A DNA stretch of 64,000 nt from B10-G9 sp963712165 (GCA_963712165.1 CAVQGY010000001.1:1-64000); one strand, 5' to 3'. Positions 34,784 to 44,625 are shown, counted from the stretch's first letter. A program made the numbers and translations. The notes: a model not told the origin generated them from the sequence alone.

Positions 34784-36123
34784 GACATTACAAACAGCCT
34801 TTCGGGAATATTTTTTACAGGCGGATGCAGAATGAACATCCGCTGATAGTTAGCGGCGATGGCGTCTATCTATTCGATGCAGAGGGAAAACGCTACCTCG
34901 ATGGTTCTGGCGGCGCGATCGTTGTTGGAGTAGGGCATGGAGTAAAAAGTATCGCTGATGCTATCGCAGCTCAAGCCAGCCAGGCAGCATACCTGCACGG
35001 CAGCATGTTTACCAGCAAGGTTCTGGAGGATTATGCTGAAGCTCTGGGGAAAATCACCCCGCTGCCTGATCCCAAGTTCTACTTTCTGACCAGTGGATCA
35101 GAGGCTATCGAGGCTGCTATCAAATTGGCGCGTCAGATTCATCTTGAGAGGGGTGATAATTCCCGGTCAGTCACCATATCACGCTGGATGTCCTATCACG
35201 GCATGACTCTTGGCGCCCTGGCTGTGAGCGGAAAAGAAAAACTCCGCTCACCCTACCTGCCAATGTTTAAAGACATGCCTCATATCCCGCCCGCTTATTG
35301 CTACCGCTGTCCTTTTGGATTAGAACAAAGTGTTTGCCAGGTTGCCTGTGCTGAAGCCCTGGAAGAGGAAATCATAAGGCAGGGACCTGAAAATGTTAGT
35401 GCTTTTTTGGCAGAACCGATCAGCGGCAATACCCTCGGCGGGGCTGTTCCACCTGCTGAATATTGGCCGCGGATCAGGGAGATCTGTGATCAATATGGCC
35501 TGCTTTTGATTGCGGATGAAGTGATGACCGGAATGGGCCGCACAGGCACGGGGTTTGCAATTGAACATTGGAAGGTGACTCCGGACATTATCACGATAGG
35601 AAAAGGCGCGGCAAGCGGGTATTTTCCACTCAGCATAGTGGCGGTAAAAGGGGAGTATGTTGCCTTGATTGCGGGGGGCAGCGGCAACTTCAATCATGGG
35701 GGAACTTTTTCTCATCACGCCGTTGGCGCTGCAGCTGGGCTGGCAACTTTAAATTACATCAATGATCATAATTTGTTTGAAAGAGCGGCTGATTTGGGGA
35801 ATGTTATTCATAAGCTGCTGCATGAAAAATTTGATGATCATCAGGTTGTAGGTGATATTCGCGGGATGGGTATGCTTTGGGGGGTTGAATTCGTGCAGGA
35901 CAAAACCACAAAACTACCCTTTGACCCCCAAATTCATTTCTCGCAAAAAGTGGTTGATAAAGCATTCAAACGGGGATTGATTCTCTATCACGGAAGCGGA
36001 TCTATCGACGGTGTGGCTGGCGATCATTTTATGTTTGCCCCGCCGTATATCATAACTGAAAATCAAATCCAGGAGAGTTTGGAGATCATGCTTGATTCCA
36101 TTGACTCATGCACTGGCGGTTAA
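34780..36123 (+). CDS. class III PLP-dependent aminotransferase
   Basis: A 447-residue fold-type I enzyme of the omega-aminotransferase group. The ATG at 34780 overlaps the thiolase stop (ATGA); an earlier ATG inside the thiolase gene is not needed. YLDGSGGAIVVGVGHG is the N-terminal block, FLTSGSEAIEAAIKLAR binds the PLP phosphate, LIADEVMTGMGRTG holds the PLP-stacking Asp, and Lys275 (GKGAASGYFPLS) is the Schiff-base lysine. A Cys-rich insert CYRCPFGLEQSVCQVAC (near 180) is unusual but known in some members. It probably takes the amino group from an amine or omega-amino acid to give the aldehyde for AOR. Confidence 0.9.
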   Translation: MRHYKQPFGNIFYRRMQNEHPLIVSGDGVYLFDAEGKRYLDGSGGAIVVGVGHGVKSIADAIAAQASQAAYLHGSMFTSKVLEDYAEALGKITPLPDPKFYFLTSGSEAIEAAIKLARQIHLERGDNSRSVTISRWMSYHGMTLGALAVSGKEKLRSPYLPMFKDMPHIPPAYCYRCPFGLEQSVCQVACAEALEEEIIRQGPENVSAFLAEPISGNTLGGAVPPAEYWPRIREICDQYGLLLIADEVMTGMGRTGTGFAIEHWKVTPDIITIGKGAASGYFPLSIVAVKGEYVALIAGGSGNFNHGGTFSHHAVGAAAGLATLNYINDHNLFERAADLGNVIHKLLHEKFDDHQVVGDIRGMGMLWGVEFVQDKTTKLPFDPQIHFSQKVVDKAFKRGLILYHGSGSIDGVAGDHFMFAPPYIITENQIQESLEIMLDSIDSCTGG

Positions 36124-36234
36124 TTCCGAAAACGAACCCAGAAGGTTATCTCCTTAACCAGCGAATCTTTTTTTTCGATTTAACTCTTGGAAACCTGACC
36201 TGTTATTTCAAACTCAGGTCTGCCTGCAGATCCC

Positions 36235-37368
36235 TTAACGGATGTAGTCTTCAGCTTTTAATATTCCCTGGAAAGCTTTAGTGCCATCCTCCACAGCTTT
36301 GATTCGCCAGGCCTTTTCCTTGGGAGCAAACATCTCTCCCAGCGCCCGTTCTGCCTGGGTGCGAGTTTTTGATTTTTTTACTCCCTGGCAAGAGACCTGG
36401 TTTTCAAAGAGCATGGTTCGCATGCTGCGCAGAACTGCCAGGGTAGAATCTCCATAAGTGCCAAATTCGAAAGAAACGGCATAGAGCCGCTTGCTGGGAA
36501 ATTCTTTTTGTTTCAAGGTATAGATATAGTCGATCATGTCACCCCGGAGATCATAAAATTCATCCGGGTTGGCTGCCACAACTAACGGGAAATTGAAACG
36601 TTTTTCAAACTCCTTGGATTTTCCGGATTCGAAAACCGAGTTAACCAGGCTCATCTGGTAGCGCGGCCCATGTCCAGTGTGCATATCCAAAAGCAGGATC
36701 TGCTGATAATCCCTCAACGCCTCGCGGTAGAATCCCATCACTGCCAGAGTCTCCTCCTGGATCTTCTTACCGCCGTAATGGATGCCCTGGGGGTTGTGGT
36801 ACTGGCCTAATAATGCTATGGAACGAAAATTTCTCAACCCCATTTTTAGAGAATAGCGAAAAACTTTCAGAAGAAAAGGAATATGACTCCAAAAGTAACT
36901 CCTCAGCGGTTGGCGCGGATGCAGAATGGCATCAATCTCTTTGCTGGCTGGGTTGTAATCAGGGTCCAAATCGGTGGCCTGGTAAACGAAATTCCGGTTG
37001 AGGTCAACGTTATTCGCATTAGTTCGCCTGCGATGTTTCATCCCCCAGGGGTTGATCGTATGTATCAGAAGCAGCCCTGTGTTTGATGGATCGAGTTGAT
37101 TAAGGAACTTCTTAATAAAAAGCTCCAGCATCGCTGATCCGACATATCCTTCGATACCGTGTTCCGCGGTAGTGATGAGCAGGACCTTGTCATTCTGCTC
37201 CTGGGCAGCAGATTGGATCCAATCAATAGTAAGATCTTCACTTCCTTTCAGTCGCTGGTGAGAGAGTACAGCATTTGGCCAAAATTTCTGAACTTCACTT
37301 AAATAATCGCGGAAGCGCTCGCGGGAGGCTTCATATGTATTTGGAAATAAAGTTAAGATATTCTCCAC
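36235..37368 (-). CDS. DUF2817 / M14-like zinc carboxypeptidase
   Basis: A 377-residue member of the DUF2817 family, related to M14 carboxypeptidases and aspartoacylases. The zinc-site His and Glu are in TTAEHGIEGYVG, substrate-binding Arg/Asn in RTNANNVDLNRNF, and the third ligand in LLLDMHTGHGP. It starts with GTG at 37368. It ends the long minus-strand run after two other peptidase or amidase genes and converges with the aminotransferase gene. No signal peptide, so it probably acts on imported peptides or acyl-amino acids. Confidence 0.8.
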   Translation of the reverse strand: MENILTLFPNTYEASRERFRDYLSEVQKFWPNAVLSHQRLKGSEDLTIDWIQSAAQEQNDKVLLITTAEHGIEGYVGSAMLELFIKKFLNQLDPSNTGLLLIHTINPWGMKHRRRTNANNVDLNRNFVYQATDLDPDYNPASKEIDAILHPRQPLRSYFWSHIPFLLKVFRYSLKMGLRNFRSIALLGQYHNPQGIHYGGKKIQEETLAVMGFYREALRDYQQILLLDMHTGHGPRYQMSLVNSVFESGKSKEFEKRFNFPLVVAANPDEFYDLRGDMIDYIYTLKQKEFPSKRLYAVSFEFGTYGDSTLAVLRSMRTMLFENQVSCQGVKKSKTRTQAERALGEMFAPKEKAWRIKAVEDGTKAFQGILKAEDYIR

Positions 37369-37394
37369 CGGTTTCTCTCTATAAATGAGCAGGA

Positions 37395-38558
37395 TTATTT
37401 CTTCTTTCGATTCATGATCCGAAGAGTACTCTCGACAAAAAGAGCCGCACCTATTGGCATGCAGTTTTCGTCAATATCAAACCGGGGATCATGATGACGC
37501 CTTTCATCATCCTCTATTTTACAGCCCAGCAAAAACATAGCCCCGGGGGCTTTCTGGAGGAAGAAGCCAAAATCCTCTGCTCCCATCTCGGGTTTTGGCG
37601 GTACGATTTTATCTTCCCCTAACAAATCACCCGCAACAATTCTTAATAGGTCCACTGTTCCCCGGTGATTGTGCATCGGTGGATACCCTACCTGGATCCT
37701 TAATTTATAGTCTCCGCCCAATGCCCGGGAGATCTCCAGCGCTTTTTTGATTTCGGCGTGGATTTTTTCCTGAACCGAAGGTTCCAGGTACCGAATTGTG
37801 CCGGACATATTAACCTCTTCAGGGATAACGTTATCTGCAACGCCGCCCTGGATCGATCCAATGCTTATTACCGCAGGGTCAAAAGGTTTCAGCTGCCTGG
37901 AAACAATTCCATGCAGGGCAAGGATTACATACCCACTGAGGAAAATTGGGTCAATCACCTTGGATGGTGTGGAGCCATGACCCCCTTTCCCGATGATGGT
38001 GGCATAAAAGGTATCTACTCCGGCAGATACATAATCTGGAGAGATTTCAACCTCACCTGTGCTGATTGAAGATGCCACGTGTAAAGCCAGGGCATAATCA
38101 ACATCATCAATGGCGCCATCCTCGATCATCCTCGGCGCGCCGCTGATCCCTTCTTCGTCCTCAACTTCTTCAGCGGGCTGGAACAGGAAACGGACAGTCC
38201 CTGAGAAGTCCTCCTGGGATAAGAGTTTGGCTGTGCCCAGGGCGATTGCTGTATGCGCATCGTGGCCGCAGGCATGCATGACTCCTTTGTTTTTAGATCT
38301 ATAAGGCACCTGGTTGGCTTCGTCAATGGGGAGTGCGTCCATGTCCGCCCGGATGGCAACGATCGGTTTTCCAGATCCAATCTCCGCGACAATACCAGTT
38401 TTTCCAACGCCTTTCTGGACCTGGTATCCAAATCCATCAAGGATCTCAGCAATTTTTGCGGACGTGCGTTCTTCTTTAAAACCCAACTCAGGATGCATAT
38501 GGAAATCCCGACGCCATCTAATCATATCCGGTTGTATTGCTTGAGCTTTGTTTAGCAT
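37395..38558 (-). CDS. M20 amidohydrolase (hippurate/N-acyl-amino acid hydrolase type)
   Basis: A 387-residue M20D enzyme releasing an acyl group from an N-acyl amino acid or conjugate. Metal ligands are in MHACGHDAHTA (Cys97, His99, His102), the catalytic Glu pair in FQPAEEVEDEEG, and the final His near KIEDDERRHHDPRFD. The dimerisation domain runs from about 180 to 295. GAGGAAATA precedes the ATG. It is cytoplasmic (no signal peptide) and lies just after the S9 peptidase. Confidence 0.9.
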   Translation of the reverse strand: MLNKAQAIQPDMIRWRRDFHMHPELGFKEERTSAKIAEILDGFGYQVQKGVGKTGIVAEIGSGKPIVAIRADMDALPIDEANQVPYRSKNKGVMHACGHDAHTAIALGTAKLLSQEDFSGTVRFLFQPAEEVEDEEGISGAPRMIEDGAIDDVDYALALHVASSISTGEVEISPDYVSAGVDTFYATIIGKGGHGSTPSKVIDPIFLSGYVILALHGIVSRQLKPFDPAVISIGSIQGGVADNVIPEEVNMSGTIRYLEPSVQEKIHAEIKKALEISRALGGDYKLRIQVGYPPMHNHRGTVDLLRIVAGDLLGEDKIVPPKPEMGAEDFGFFLQKAPGAMFLLGCKIEDDERRHHDPRFDIDENCMPIGAALFVESTLRIMNRKKK

Positions 38559-38582
38559 TATTTCCTCAAACTGAGATTTTGA

Positions 38583-40376
38583 TTATTGCTCCAAATACTT
38601 CGCTAAAAAATCTGCCCTTAGCAGTTTGGCTTTGATCTGATTTTCGACTTTCAATAAACTATGCCCCTCATCAAGAAAGAGGTGATATTCACATTCTTTT
38701 CCCAGGCTGATCAATTTTTCATAAGCCTGCTTGGATTCACTGGCAGGGCAGCGCACATCTTGCGCCCCGCAAATCAACTGCAGCGGAGCTTGAACTTGAT
38801 CTAAAAAGAAGAAAGGTGAGCGCTCATACCACAGTTTGTGATTGGTCACTGGGTCCCCGAAGTTTTCCCTATCCCAATGTTGCAGGTCTTCTCGCGAGTT
38901 TTCATGACTGGTGAACCAATTCAAAAAAGGTACCGCTGCTGATCCGGCAGCCCATTTCTCAGGGTATTGGGTCAGGCAGGTCATCGTTAAATATCCTCCC
39001 CAGCTTCTTCCAGTGACAGCTATTTTAGTGCTGTCGGCAATTTTCTGATCAGCTAAATAGTCAGCTCCGGCAACAACATCGGCGGTATCTATCCCACCCA
39101 GGTCAAAGCGGTTGGCATTCATCCACTCCCGTCCGTAGCCGGTGGATCCCCGATAGTTGGGAGCCAGAACCACCCAGCCCCGGCTGACCATGTGCTGGAT
39201 AAGCGGGTCCCAGGTTATTTGGGTCAACCAATTCGGACCGCCGTGAATATAGACCACTGCCGGGGGCAGGTCATTTTTTTGATGCGGTTGATATATCAGG
39301 GCAGGTACCTCGGCGCCATCCAGGCCAGGGTAGGAAATCTCTTTTGGGATGAATAGCGAGTTTTGGTCGATCTCAGCGGGCAGAGAGTGAGTGATCTGAC
39401 GAAAACCTGAATCAGCCCGGCTGAATGTCCACAGGTCATCTGGGTAGCGTGGGTTATCAAATACAAAGAGAATTTGCTCGGTTGAGGGTGTGAATTTGGG
39501 TTGGTAGATCACCCCCGGCTCAACCTGATAAGTAGAGACAGATCTGTTTGTGAGATCCATCAGCGCTAATTCGGTCTTGGGGCCATAACTGATCACGTAG
39601 GTTAGGAAACCATCATCAGACCAGTCAGGATGTTCTTTTTCACCAGAGCCGCTTGTCAGCCAGTCTATTGAACCTGTTGCGATCTGATAGACTCCGATCT
39701 GGAAATTTCCATGAAGGTCGGATGCAAACGCCAGGTACTTGCTGTCTGGTGACCAGCAGGCATCCTTTGCACTGATTGGGATGCCATCAACTCCTATTGG
39801 ATAGGGTTCATTGCCATCAAGCGGTACTAAAAACGTAAAATAATCCTGGGCTTCAGCCTCAGATGTAACTGCCAAGTGGGAGCCATCCGGCGACCAAAAT
39901 ACTTTCCAGTCTGGATAGGGCTGATCTAACACTTTTCGCGGTTGCCCTCCATGGATGGGCGTGATATAGGCATCAAAACGCCCAGCCCTGTCAGAGCAAA
40001 AAGCAATTTGTTTGCCATCTGGTGCCCAGGCAAAAGAAGTGGTCAGCGCGTCTGGAGTGTTGGGGGTCAGGTTCTGATGTTCTTCAGTTTCTAAATTAAA
40101 TATAAAAATGTCATAATTCTCACCACCATCGAGATCAAGGGTGTAAGCCAGCAGCTGTCCGTCGGGATTCCAGCGAGGTGCGAACTTGGCGCCGGATCCA
40201 TGGGTGATCTGTTGAGGGGGGGATTTCCCATTGATTTCCTGGATGTATATTTCCCAGCGTCCACTCCGGTTCCAAGAAAATGCCACTTTTGAACCGTCGG
40301 GAGAGATATCAAAACCCAAATCCGGATCGACAAGGGGAACGTTAATCAGTGTTTTTAAATCCAAAATCTCAGGCAT
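38583..40376 (-). CDS. S9 prolyl-oligopeptidase-family peptidase
   Basis: A 597-residue two-domain serine peptidase of the S9C/acylaminoacyl-peptidase type. Residues about 20-330 form a beta-propeller with TolB-like repeats (FSWNRSGRWEIYI, FCSDRAGRFDAYI, WSPDSKYLAFASD). The alpha/beta-hydrolase domain has Ser458 (TGRSWGGYL), Asp540 (CGAQDVRCP) and His572 (DEGHSLL). ATG at 40376 follows GGAG; an upstream ATG at 40400 overlaps the end of oppF. No signal peptide, so it cleaves peptides in the cytoplasm after Opp import. Confidence 0.9.
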   Translation of the reverse strand: MPEILDLKTLINVPLVDPDLGFDISPDGSKVAFSWNRSGRWEIYIQEINGKSPPQQITHGSGAKFAPRWNPDGQLLAYTLDLDGGENYDIFIFNLETEEHQNLTPNTPDALTTSFAWAPDGKQIAFCSDRAGRFDAYITPIHGGQPRKVLDQPYPDWKVFWSPDGSHLAVTSEAEAQDYFTFLVPLDGNEPYPIGVDGIPISAKDACWSPDSKYLAFASDLHGNFQIGVYQIATGSIDWLTSGSGEKEHPDWSDDGFLTYVISYGPKTELALMDLTNRSVSTYQVEPGVIYQPKFTPSTEQILFVFDNPRYPDDLWTFSRADSGFRQITHSLPAEIDQNSLFIPKEISYPGLDGAEVPALIYQPHQKNDLPPAVVYIHGGPNWLTQITWDPLIQHMVSRGWVVLAPNYRGSTGYGREWMNANRFDLGGIDTADVVAGADYLADQKIADSTKIAVTGRSWGGYLTMTCLTQYPEKWAAGSAAVPFLNWFTSHENSREDLQHWDRENFGDPVTNHKLWYERSPFFFLDQVQAPLQLICGAQDVRCPASESKQAYEKLISLGKECEYHLFLDEGHSLLKVENQIKAKLLRADFLAKYLEQ

Positions 40377-40389
40377 AGCTTGCTCCGGT

Positions 40390-41370
40390 TTAAACCTCAT
40401 GACAGGCGACCCAGTGATCAGGTTTGATTTCCCGCCAGGTTGGAATATCTGTTTGGCAGTGTTCTTTGGCGATCGCGCATCTGGGATGAAAGCGGCAACC
40501 GGAAGGTGGATTGGATGGGCTGGGTGGATCCCCTTCAAGGATAATGGGCTTGCGAGAGCGAGTGGCAATAGGGTCAGGAATGGGGACAGCCGAGAGCAGA
40601 GCTTGTGTATACGGGTGCATGGGTGTATCGTATAAATCATCACGGCTGGCCAGTTCAACAATAATTCCCAGGTACATAACTGCAACCCGGGAACAGATGT
40701 GGCGCACCATGCTGAGGTCGTGGGCGATAAACAGGTATGTTAGTCCAAATTGCTCCTGTAAGTCTTCTAAAAGATTGACGATTTGAGCCTGGATGGATAC
40801 ATCCAGAGCGGAGATAGGTTCGTCGCAGACGATAAAATCCGGTTTGGAAGCCAGGGCGCGGGCAATGCCTATCCGCTGGCGCTGGCCACCTGAGAATTCG
40901 TGCGGGTAGCGATTCATATAATAGGAGTTCAGTTTCACAATATCCAGTAATTCTTGAACCCGTTCAACCCGTTGTTTGTTATTTCCCATCTTATGGACTT
41001 TAAGAGGCTCACCGATGATCCGGGAGATCGTCCAGCGGGGATTGAGCGAGGCAAAAGGGTCTTGAAAGATCATCTGCATGCGTTTGCGCAAACCGCGCAG
41101 GTTTGTGGACTTCATTTCAGCCAGGTCCTGCCCTTCAAAAAGGACCTCGCCGGCTGTGGGCTCATAGAGTTGAATTAAGGTCCTACCGGTAGTGGTTTTA
41201 CCGCAGCCGCTTTCACCAACCAGGCCGAGTGTCTCGCCCCGGAAGATATCAAAACTGAGATCATCTACCGCTTTGACAGATCCAGTTTCCCGTTGGAGTA
41301 ATACACCCTTGGTGATGGGGAAATATTTTTTCAGCCCGCGTACCTGGATAAGTTTTTCCATACTCATCAT
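40390..41370 (-). CDS. oppF: oligopeptide/dipeptide ABC transporter ATPase OppF
   Basis: A 326-residue ATPase of the peptide/nickel transport class. Walker A is GLVGESGCGKTT, the signature FSGGQRQRIGIARAL, and Walker B FIVCDEPISALD. The C-terminal oligopeptide extension has four cysteines in the last 50 residues (CRFHPRCAIAKEHC, then WVACHEV). Its ATG overlaps the oppD stop. It energises the importer together with OppD. Confidence 0.95.
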   Translation of the reverse strand: MMSMEKLIQVRGLKKYFPITKGVLLQRETGSVKAVDDLSFDIFRGETLGLVGESGCGKTTTGRTLIQLYEPTAGEVLFEGQDLAEMKSTNLRGLRKRMQMIFQDPFASLNPRWTISRIIGEPLKVHKMGNNKQRVERVQELLDIVKLNSYYMNRYPHEFSGGQRQRIGIARALASKPDFIVCDEPISALDVSIQAQIVNLLEDLQEQFGLTYLFIAHDLSMVRHICSRVAVMYLGIIVELASRDDLYDTPMHPYTQALLSAVPIPDPIATRSRKPIILEGDPPSPSNPPSGCRFHPRCAIAKEHCQTDIPTWREIKPDHWVACHEV

Positions 41371-42356
41371 CGTTCCTTTCCCGTGGTAACGTCTACCCAG
41401 CAGGCGATTTTGTGATCGTTGTTGTATTGGATCAGTTGAGGATTTTCGTGCCTGCAGCGATCAACAGTATAGCTGCAGCGAGGTGCAAAGGGACAGCCGG
41501 GACTTACCGTGATTCCATCTGGAGGGAATCCAGGGATTGATGCCAGCCGTTCTCCACCTCGGCTGGTGTCAACACGAGGGAGCGATTTAAGCAGTGCGAG
41601 GGTATAGGGATGGCTGGGGTTTCCATATAGTTCGTAAACATCCGTTTCCTCAATTACATAACCGGCGTACATCACCACCATGCGGTCAGCCAGTTCGGCG
41701 ACAACCCCCAGATCGTGAGTGATCCAGATCACAGCCATGCCAAATTCTGCCTGCAGGCGTTTGACCAGGTCTACAATTTGAGCCTGGATGGTGACATCAA
41801 GCGAGGTGGTAGGTTCGTCCGCAATGAGGATATCAGGGCGGCAGGATAGTGCCATGGCGATCATGGCGCGCTGGCGCATGCCGCCTGAAAACTGGTGGGG
41901 GTATTCCTTGACCCTTTCTCCTGGATTGGCAATTCCAACCATGTCAAGAAGTTTTATGGTCCTGTCTTCGGCTTCTTCCTTGGTTATACTGTTGTTGACA
42001 ACCATGGTTTCGCTGATTTGTCTGCCAATGGTCAGAACCGGATTAAGTGATGTCATGGGATCCTGGAAGATCATCCCTATACGAGCTCCACGAATCTGCT
42101 CCATTTTGGTTTCAGGATATTCCAGTAGGTTTTCTCCCTTGAAGAGAATTTTCCCACCGGTGATCCTTCCGGGAGGGTTGGGGATCAGGCGCATGATCGA
42201 TAACACGCTGACACTTTTACCACAGCCGCTTTCGCCTACAATTCCCAATGTTCTCCCGCTCTCAACCGAATATGACACCCCATTTACGGCGTTAACCACT
42301 CCATCAAGGGTGTCGAATTTTACTTCCAGATGATCTAAGGCAACAATGGGATCCAT
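41367..42356 (-). CDS. oppD: oligopeptide/dipeptide ABC transporter ATPase OppD
   Basis: A 329-residue ATPase paired with OppF. Walker A is GIVGESGCGKSV, signature FSGGMRQRAMIAMAL, and Walker B ILIADEPTTSLD. The Cys-containing C-terminal extension (CPFAPRCSYTVDRC) is typical and may hold an iron-sulfur cluster. It begins 9 bp after oppC. Confidence 0.95.
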   Translation of the reverse strand: MDPIVALDHLEVKFDTLDGVVNAVNGVSYSVESGRTLGIVGESGCGKSVSVLSIMRLIPNPPGRITGGKILFKGENLLEYPETKMEQIRGARIGMIFQDPMTSLNPVLTIGRQISETMVVNNSITKEEAEDRTIKLLDMVGIANPGERVKEYPHQFSGGMRQRAMIAMALSCRPDILIADEPTTSLDVTIQAQIVDLVKRLQAEFGMAVIWITHDLGVVAELADRMVVMYAGYVIEETDVYELYGNPSHPYTLALLKSLPRVDTSRGGERLASIPGFPPDGITVSPGCPFAPRCSYTVDRCRHENPQLIQYNNDHKIACWVDVTTGKER

Positions 42357-42365
42357 TAATAACTC

Positions 42366-43316
42366 CTATCCAGTCTCGACCAGGGCATGCGGATCCAGGG
42401 CGTCCCGCAAGCCATCGCCAACGAAGTTAATTGATAGAACGGTTAAAACGATCAGTGACCCTGGGAAGATCCATAACCAGGGGGCGCTTTCAACATAATT
42501 GTAGGCACCTTCCAGCATATTTCCCCAGGTCGCTGTCGGAGGTTGAACGCCCAACCCCAGGAAGCTGATATAGGCTTCGGATATGATCGCGTTTGCAACC
42601 CCTAAAGTGGCTGATACGACGATAGGAGCAATGCTATTGGGCAATATGTGCTGGAAAATGATTGAAGTGTTTGATGTCCCAGTGGTATGGGCAGCTAATA
42701 CGAATTCGCGCTCCTTGAGGGACATAAAATTAGCGCGGACGATGCGGGCCAGGTACATCCAGCTGGTAGCACCGATGATCACGATGATCACGATCACACT
42801 ACCGCTGAATTCACGCCCCAGAAAATGCAGGGTGGGAATCCTGCCTCCAAAGAATTTTGCCATCACCAGAAGCAGAAATAATTGGGGGACATTAAACATG
42901 GCTTCGGTAAAACGCATCAGCAATCCATCAATCCATCCCCCATAATACCCCGCAATCGCACCAATCAATACTCCTACAACCACCTCCACGATCACAGCTG
43001 ATAATCCTATCAGGAGGGAGATCTGGCCGCCGTAGATAGTACGTTTAAAGATATCGCGCCCAACGGTATCTGTTCCAAAGGGATGATCCTCAGAAGGAGA
43101 AGTCAGGCGTAATTTTGTATTGGTAAAATTGGCCTCAACCTCCGGGTAGAAAATAGCTCCACCAAATGAATAAAGCACCAGGAGACAGAGGACAATCAAG
43201 CCTAAAACAGCCATTTTATGGCGTTTGAACCTCATCCACATCATTTGTCTGGGAGTGAGGGCTTCGGTTAATTTTTCTTCTTGTGTTACGCCATCGCTTA
43301 GGATTGATGCTTCCAT
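42366..43316 (-). CDS. oppC: oligopeptide/dipeptide ABC transporter permease OppC
   Basis: A 316-residue inner-membrane permease with a cytoplasmic N-terminus of about 35 residues, a first membrane segment near 38-58 and five more in the core. HPFGTDTVGRDIFKRTIYGGQISL is the usual OppC/DppC block before segment 2, and EREFVLAAHTTGTSNTSIIFQHILPN is the EAA loop. AGGAG precedes the ATG. Confidence 0.93.
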   Translation of the reverse strand: MEASILSDGVTQEEKLTEALTPRQMMWMRFKRHKMAVLGLIVLCLLVLYSFGGAIFYPEVEANFTNTKLRLTSPSEDHPFGTDTVGRDIFKRTIYGGQISLLIGLSAVIVEVVVGVLIGAIAGYYGGWIDGLLMRFTEAMFNVPQLFLLLVMAKFFGGRIPTLHFLGREFSGSVIVIIVIIGATSWMYLARIVRANFMSLKEREFVLAAHTTGTSNTSIIFQHILPNSIAPIVVSATLGVANAIISEAYISFLGLGVQPPTATWGNMLEGAYNYVESAPWLWIFPGSLIVLTVLSINFVGDGLRDALDPHALVETG

Positions 43317-43357
43317 ACAAGTCTCCTAGTTATGGGAACTGGATTTCTGGGAGATTC

Positions 43358-44392
43358 TTAATGATAGCGGATCCTTGGATCCAACCAGGCATAGATGATA
43401 TCAGTGATTATTTGAGATACAATCACCGCTACCGAAATCATGATCAAGATACCCATCACCACCGGGGTATCTGATCGGGAGAGATGATCAATAAACAACC
43501 GTCCCATCCCGGGCCAGGCAAAAATACTCTCGGTGACTACTGCTCCTCCAAGTAATAAAGGAATGTCAAGGCCAATGATGGTAACCAGGGGAAGGGCGGC
43601 ATTCTTGAGTGCGTGACCGGCGATTACCATCCTTTCCGGCAATCCTTTAGCGCGGGCTGTCCGGATATAGTCCTCGGTAATCACTTCCAGCATTTGCGAA
43701 CGCACAAAACGGCTGTATCCCGCTGCGGTGATCACCGTCATGCTGAATATGGGCAGGATCATGTGGAGAAATACCTGGGTTGTGGTTTTGCCCACTTTAG
43801 GGTCAAACATACCCACTGTGGGCAGGTAGGGCAAGCCCCAGCGTTTAAAATTAACCCCGAAAATGTACATCGAGACCAAAGCCACAAAAAAGATCGGCAT
43901 TGAATATCCAATAAAGGATAAGGCGGTGATAGTATGGTCTATCAGGGTGTACTGGCGCAAGGCTGAATATACACCCACGGCCAGCGATAGCGCAATTACG
44001 ATGACCTCAGCTGGTATCATCAAGAGCAGTGTATTGGGAAGCCTCTCCATGATAATATCGAGCACCGGCTTACCTCTGGTTACCAGGGAGGTGCCAAAAT
44101 CTCCCTGCAGGACACCTTTGCGGACCCCGGGTGTTTCCGGAGTGCCGTCACCATCCATATCAGTCTTGGTCCATTCGTTGCCGATTAACCAGAAGAGGTA
44201 CTGTTTATAATAAGGCTGATCAAGACCAAGTTGTCTCGAGAGCCGCTCCCGGTCTGCCGGGCGGGTGACCCTGCGTCCTCCCATGGTCGCCAGCGGGTCT
44301 CCAGTGTTAATCATTAAAAGAAACAGCATCAGGCTGAGAATGAACAACAATGGGAATGCTTGAAGAATTCTGCGGAATATATATCGTGACAC
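43358..44392 (-). CDS. oppB: oligopeptide/dipeptide ABC transporter permease OppB
   Basis: A 344-residue inner-membrane permease. It starts with GTG at 44392, five bases after GGAGG; MSRYIFRRILQAFPLLF is the standard N-terminal segment. GDFGTSLVTRGKPVLDIIMERLPNT is a family block and DYIRTARAKGLPERMVIAGHALKNA the EAA loop. It lies about 230 bp after oppA, with a strong hairpin between them. Confidence 0.93.
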   Translation of the reverse strand: MSRYIFRRILQAFPLLFILSLMLFLLMINTGDPLATMGGRRVTRPADRERLSRQLGLDQPYYKQYLFWLIGNEWTKTDMDGDGTPETPGVRKGVLQGDFGTSLVTRGKPVLDIIMERLPNTLLLMIPAEVIVIALSLAVGVYSALRQYTLIDHTITALSFIGYSMPIFFVALVSMYIFGVNFKRWGLPYLPTVGMFDPKVGKTTTQVFLHMILPIFSMTVITAAGYSRFVRSQMLEVITEDYIRTARAKGLPERMVIAGHALKNAALPLVTIIGLDIPLLLGGAVVTESIFAWPGMGRLFIDHLSRSDTPVVMGILIMISVAVIVSQIITDIIYAWLDPRIRYH

Positions 44393-44574
44393 ATTCCCTC
44401 CTTCAGAATACTTAATTGAGTTAGTGCGAATTACTCAAAACCAGTCAATCCGGAATACTTCTATTGAGGAATGACGGAAATATCAGCTAAAGTCTGGTAC
44501 TTACTCTGGGTTCCTTCAACTAAAACTAAGCTCAATTGATAACGGATCAATAATGGCTGTATTGCTGTACTTGA

Positions 44575-44605
44575 AAGCCGGGATACAGATAGTGTATCCC
44601 GGCTT
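44575..44605 (-). terminator. hairpin between oppA and oppB
   Basis: A perfect 12-bp stem AAGCCGGGATAC / GTATCCCGGCTT with a 7-nt loop, about 20 bp after the oppA stop. There is no U-tract, so it more likely protects the oppA 3' end or attenuates read-through than terminates fully. Confidence 0.55.
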
Positions 44606-44625
44606 CTTTGAATCAACGATATTTG

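Noticed and set aside
40377..40685. N-terminal extension of the S9 peptidase
   Set aside because: It overlaps the oppF gene in another frame and has no peptidase-like sequence; ATG 40376 has a ribosome-binding site.
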